DNA of 64,000 nt from Dactylosporangium sucinum (GTDB taxonomy: Bacteria; Actinomycetota; Actinomycetes; Mycobacteriales; Micromonosporaceae), in contig NZ_BMPI01000010.1 of assembly GCF_014647515.1 (NCBI RefSeq), forward strand, positions 172,414 to 236,413. The letters are read 5' to 3'. Below, one piece after another: positions 61,428-64,000 of this stretch. The notes beneath the pieces were generated by a model, which made no database searches, was not told the origin of the DNA, and saw nothing but the letters and a program-made list of their open reading frames with translations. How positions within the stretch are numbered: position 1 is the stretch's first letter; each line of letters begins with the position of its first letter. Made by a program: the position numbers and the translations under genes.

Positions 61428-61810
61428 CCGCGCCCTGGCCGGTGCACCCCGGGCTGATACCCGCTGTTGACCGGCGCGGCCGGCCCCCGCGCAGCGCTCG
61501 CGGGCCCGGAGGCAACCCGCAGCGGCGGAAATCCCACCGCGGCTCGGACCGGCGTCGGGTTCGATCGGGTCGGCTGGGCCGGCTGAGCCGATTGGGCCGA
61601 TTGAGACGTGGAGTGGACGGTCTGCTCCATGCGCTGCAGGGCCATGTTGATGAGTCCGTCGACGATGACCCTCAACCTGTCCCGGCCGATCTCTTCGCCG
61701 ATCAGCTCAAGAAGATTGACAGCTCCGGGGCCGTCACGGCGATCGAGCGCTTTGCCGAGCTCTGCGCCGAGCATCTTCACGTAGTCGAGGTCCGGCACGT
61801 GTTCGGTCAT
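61424..61810 (-). CDS. Small mobilization-operon protein
   Basis: 128 residues from ATG 61810 (GGAGG 7 nt upstream). A helical N-terminal ~75 residues (DYVKMLGAELGKALDRRDGP and a following EIGRDRLRVIVDGLINMALQ) gives way to a Ser/Gln/Pro-rich linker and an AAVGFPPLRV-type tail. Coupled to the relaxase start. Probably a relaxosome or regulatory partner. Confidence 0.65.
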   Translation of the reverse strand: MTEHVPDLDYVKMLGAELGKALDRRDGPGAVNLLELIGEEIGRDRLRVIVDGLINMALQRMEQTVHSTSQSAQSAQPAQPTRSNPTPVRAAVGFPPLRVASGPASAARGPAAPVNSGYQPGVHRPGRG

Positions 61811-61835
61811 GAGGTACCTCCGGTGCGCGGGCAAC

Positions 61836-61968
61836 GCCGCCGTCGTGGCGGCGTGGTCTGACGTAGTAATTGGGCCGGGCGCGGGTGATCGGTGCGTGGT
61901 CGGCGCGTCCGCAGGACCTCGTCGGAGGCATCGCGTTGGACCCAACCGGCGGACCCGTGATCGGTTGG
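61836..61968. other. Candidate oriT region between relaxase and MobC-like genes
   Basis: The 196-bp gap between the two mobilization genes (61811-62006) holds a hairpin GCCGCC-GTCGT-GGCGGC (61836-61852), the only AT-rich patch nearby (acgtagtaatt) and a 7-bp inverted repeat CCAACCG (61942-61948)/CGGTTGG (61962-61968) followed by ggtttcgcc. Inverted repeats next to a relaxase gene are typical of oriT. No known nic sequence was recognised. Confidence 0.4.
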
Positions 61969-62006
61969 GGTTTCGCCGCAACAAGCCGATTCGGTCACTG
62001 CGGGAC

Positions 62007-62417
62007 TCATCGCAACTTCCGGTTGACGCGGGCGGTGACCTCGTCCAGCCGGGTCACCGCGGCGGTGCACAGCCGTACTGCATCGGCAACCCAGTCGGGC
62101 AACTCGCCCGTGGCGTTGTACGCCGCGGCAGCCTGGTTGACGTTGGAGCCGAACATGTTCACCGCGCGGCGAGCAGCGAACAGTTCGTGCTGGAGCTCCC
62201 GCAGATCCCCAGCAGCACCGGTCGGCGCCTGGCCGGCCGCCGCTGCCTCGAGCGCCGCCTTCGCCGTGTACCCGGTGGGCGTCAGGTGCGCCGCCGCCGA
62301 GGCAGCCTCGATGAGGCGTTTCTCCTCATCCGACAGCCGCACCAGCACGGCATGCGGCCGGCCCGGCGTCGTATGGGCCCGATGCCGGGCACGCGGCGTC
62401 TGCTGCTTGGCATCCAT
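62007..62417 (-). CDS. MobC-like relaxosome accessory protein
   Basis: 136 residues from ATG 62417 (a TTG at 62426 is an alternative). A basic N-terminus is followed by a ribbon-helix-helix-like segment (VLVRLSDEEKRLIEAASAAA) and the MobC signature region (ELFAARRAVNMFGSNVNQAA, then AAYNATGELPDW). MobC-type proteins bind oriT and help the relaxase nick. Position upstream of the candidate oriT supports this. Confidence 0.8.
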   Translation of the reverse strand: MDAKQQTPRARHRAHTTPGRPHAVLVRLSDEEKRLIEAASAAAHLTPTGYTAKAALEAAAAGQAPTGAAGDLRELQHELFAARRAVNMFGSNVNQAAAAYNATGELPDWVADAVRLCTAAVTRLDEVTARVNRKLR

Positions 62418-63322
62418 CGCCGCCAACCCTGCGGTGGAGGTGTTGCCAGCGGCGTGAGCGCTCCCGTTACCACCCGTGCGCTACTGCGGCGGCCGAGGTT
62501 GCCGGGTCGGATGGCGCTCGGCCTTCCGCTCCGACCGCCGCCGTGGCTCGGGGACACCGGCGCGTCACATTCGAACTCCGACGGCAGATACCGGCACTGG
62601 CGAGGCCACCGTGTGTGGCGCAGCGGATCGCGGCGGGTGACGTCGAACCGCACCAGCGCGGCATTCCGCGCCGAGGCGCGGGCGACTCGGACCTCGCTCG
62701 CCCAGCATTCGACCGCGAGGCTCTGGACCTGGCCCTCATCCTCGAACGTCTTGAGCGACAGGCCACCGCGCAGCCACACCCACACCTGCTCACCAGCCGG
62801 CGTCGGCCTGGCCCACCCGATCAACGGCAACGTGTTACGACCCCTGGTCTTGACGAATGCGGCGAGACACATCCGCAGTCGATGCCGCACCACCAAGCAC
62901 CAGAGCCAGCCGACGACCTGTCGGCGCAGCGGACGAACAGCCGCAGGAACCCCCACGACCACGCCCATCAGCAGCAGCGACACGACGAGGTTCGCGGCAT
63001 CCATCAGCGCGGTCCAACCCCACAACAGCAGCGCCGACAGGACCAACTCCGGCAGCCAGTGCCACAACGCCCGCAGCACGGGCCAGGCGGCGACCAACGC
63101 GAACGCGACCACACCACACGCCGCACCAACGAGGGCACCGACCAGACACCCAGCCACCGGCGGCAGATACGACGAGGCGGTAACGCCGGCCAACAGACCG
63201 ACCAGACCCGTCACCACCCAGAATGCGACCGCCGCGCGGCGACGGTTAGTCCACCCAGCCCGCGCAACGATGATCGCAATCTCCGTGCGCCCGCCGAACA
63301 GACGAGACGTTGGCGTGGACAC
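62282..63322 (-). CDS. Membrane protein like the N-terminal half of FtsK-type transfer proteins
   Basis: 346 residues from GTG 63322 (GGGAGG upstream). Four membrane spans lie in ~28-125, followed by a soluble alpha/beta domain (PLIGWARPTPAGEQVWVWLR, RVARASARNAALVRFDVTRRDPL) like that before the motor of TraB/FtsK-type proteins. No P-loop follows; the last ~50 residues are Arg-rich and coincide with the MobC gene, with which it overlaps by 136 bp on the same strand. This suggests a motor-less relative or a frame whose native stop was lost. Confidence 0.6.
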   Translation of the reverse strand: MSTPTSRLFGGRTEIAIIVARAGWTNRRRAAVAFWVVTGLVGLLAGVTASSYLPPVAGCLVGALVGAACGVVAFALVAAWPVLRALWHWLPELVLSALLLWGWTALMDAANLVVSLLLMGVVVGVPAAVRPLRRQVVGWLWCLVVRHRLRMCLAAFVKTRGRNTLPLIGWARPTPAGEQVWVWLRGGLSLKTFEDEGQVQSLAVECWASEVRVARASARNAALVRFDVTRRDPLRHTRWPRQCRYLPSEFECDAPVSPSHGGGRSGRPSAIRPGNLGRRSSARVVTGALTPLATPPPQGWRRWMPSSRRRVPGIGPIRRRAGRMPCWCGCRMRRNASSRLPRRRRT

Positions 63323-63469
63323 GACAGGTCCTCCCTCTCACAGGGCTCGAGGATTGTTGGCAAGAGACGGCCCGGGGGTCACAGACGCCAATCGCTCGGC
63401 GACCCCTGGTCCGGCTGCGGAGGCAGCAGCGCCAGCCGTGGCGTGAGCGGCGCCGCTACCACGTCGGCG

Positions 63470-63985
63470 TTACCGCGAGCGCCGACCCGGGCTGTCCGGG
63501 CGCCCAGGCCCGGCTCCAAAGATCGGGGCGGCGGCCAGTTGTACCGCCGACTGCACCGGCCGCAGTGAGCGCGGGAATGCCTGGGCTGCCCCGCCGGCGC
63601 TGCGGGACTTGCTCGCTGGCTCGGCGTCGGTCTCTGCTGTCGGGGCAGGCTCCCACAGGTGGACTTGCAGGCGGGACCAGTTCGCCCGCCGCAGCGAGGT
63701 TGGGCCACCGAAACGCACGCCAGACACCTGATCTTGGAATCCTGCCGCGATCCTGATGGTCTTGTCGGTCATGCCATCAACCTGGCCCACGAAGTCCCTG
63801 CCACCGGAGTTAATGAAGTACAGCCAGTCACCGACGCGGACATCGTCGAACGCGGTGGGGGCGTCTACCTTGCGGCCGTAGTGCGGAGTCGGGGCCACGG
63901 CTTCCACAGCGTCGAGCAGCCCTGCCGCGCTGAGGAACGCGTCGCGGTCAAACACCAGATGCTGATCGGCGAACCGGTCGGCCAT
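63470..63985 (-). CDS. Hypothetical protein at window edge
   Basis: 171 residues from ATG 63985; the frame is still open to the window edge, so the true start may lie outside. An N-terminal mixed domain (HLVFDRDAFLSAAGLLDAVE; DVRVGDWLYFINSGGRDFVG) is followed by a Pro/Ala-rich tail. No recognised family. Confidence 0.55.
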   Translation of the reverse strand: MADRFADQHLVFDRDAFLSAAGLLDAVEAVAPTPHYGRKVDAPTAFDDVRVGDWLYFINSGGRDFVGQVDGMTDKTIRIAAGFQDQVSGVRFGGPTSLRRANWSRLQVHLWEPAPTAETDAEPASKSRSAGGAAQAFPRSLRPVQSAVQLAAAPIFGAGPGRPDSPGRRSR

Positions 63986-64000
63986 GCCGTCGGCCAGGAA

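Overview
The window is GC-rich, densely packed actinomycete DNA. GTG starts are frequent, ATGA/TGATG start-stop overlaps are common, and the families are typical of actinobacterial mobile elements: SCO6880-like protein, DUF4913, a MOB-type relaxase, a conservon and a Tad-like cluster. It reads as the interior of a conjugative plasmid or integrative conjugative element (ICE). No tRNA, rRNA, integrase or CRISPR array was seen, so neither element end is visible. The genus cannot be fixed from the sequence.

Layout. (1) 1-2888, minus strand: end of a Tad/Flp-type operon (CpaF-like ATPase cut by the window edge, a ParA/CpaE-like protein with a degenerate P-loop, a SAF/CpaB-like protein, a secreted protein with a collagen-like tract). 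(2) 2882-10519, minus strand and apparently the same transcription unit: a small biosynthetic cassette of HTH regulator, YdcZ-type transporter, cytochrome P450, stand-alone NRPS adenylation-carrier didomain, alpha/beta hydrolase and an L-threonine-aldolase-like PLP enzyme. The PLP enzyme is fused in frame to the lipoprotein-like protein of the Tad-type operon. (3) 11233-18979: AraC-type regulator, short-chain dehydrogenase, an incomplete conservon (sensor kinase, roadblock, DUF742, with a P450 upstream, but no GTPase) and a second multi-HTH protein. (4) 18953-20713: a small membrane protein, a prepilin peptidase that probably belongs with region 1, and the 3' remnant of a second copy. (5) 20658-41894: one uninterrupted 7078-codon frame containing an N6-adenine-methylase-like module, an SF2 helicase, a UvrD-like SF1 helicase, long disordered linkers and two internal duplications. 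A convincing 116-residue gene lies inside it in another frame. (6) 42011-46671: ArdC-like antirestriction protein, small accessory genes, a transglycosylase/M23 peptidase and a lipoprotein. (7) 46847-58145, plus strand: a type IV secretion operon (pilin-like, VirB8-like, VirB6-like, SCO6880, VirB4-type ATPase, accessory proteins, VirD4-type coupling protein, DnaG-like primase). (8) 58153-64000, minus strand: DUF4913 protein, relaxase, MobC-like protein, a candidate oriT region and accessory membrane proteins.

How it fits together. The relaxase and MobC-like protein would process oriT, the coupling protein and VirB4/VirB6 proteins would move the strand, and the peptidase would open the wall. 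The primase, ArdC-like protein and methylase-helicase would help establish and protect the incoming DNA. The Tad-like genes and prepilin peptidase suggest a second surface-filament system on the same element. The biosynthetic and conservon genes are cargo between the two halves of that system. The strongest candidates for something undescribed are the giant methylase-helicase-helicase frame with its nested gene, and the A-T/P450/hydrolase/aldolase cassette fused into the Tad operon.
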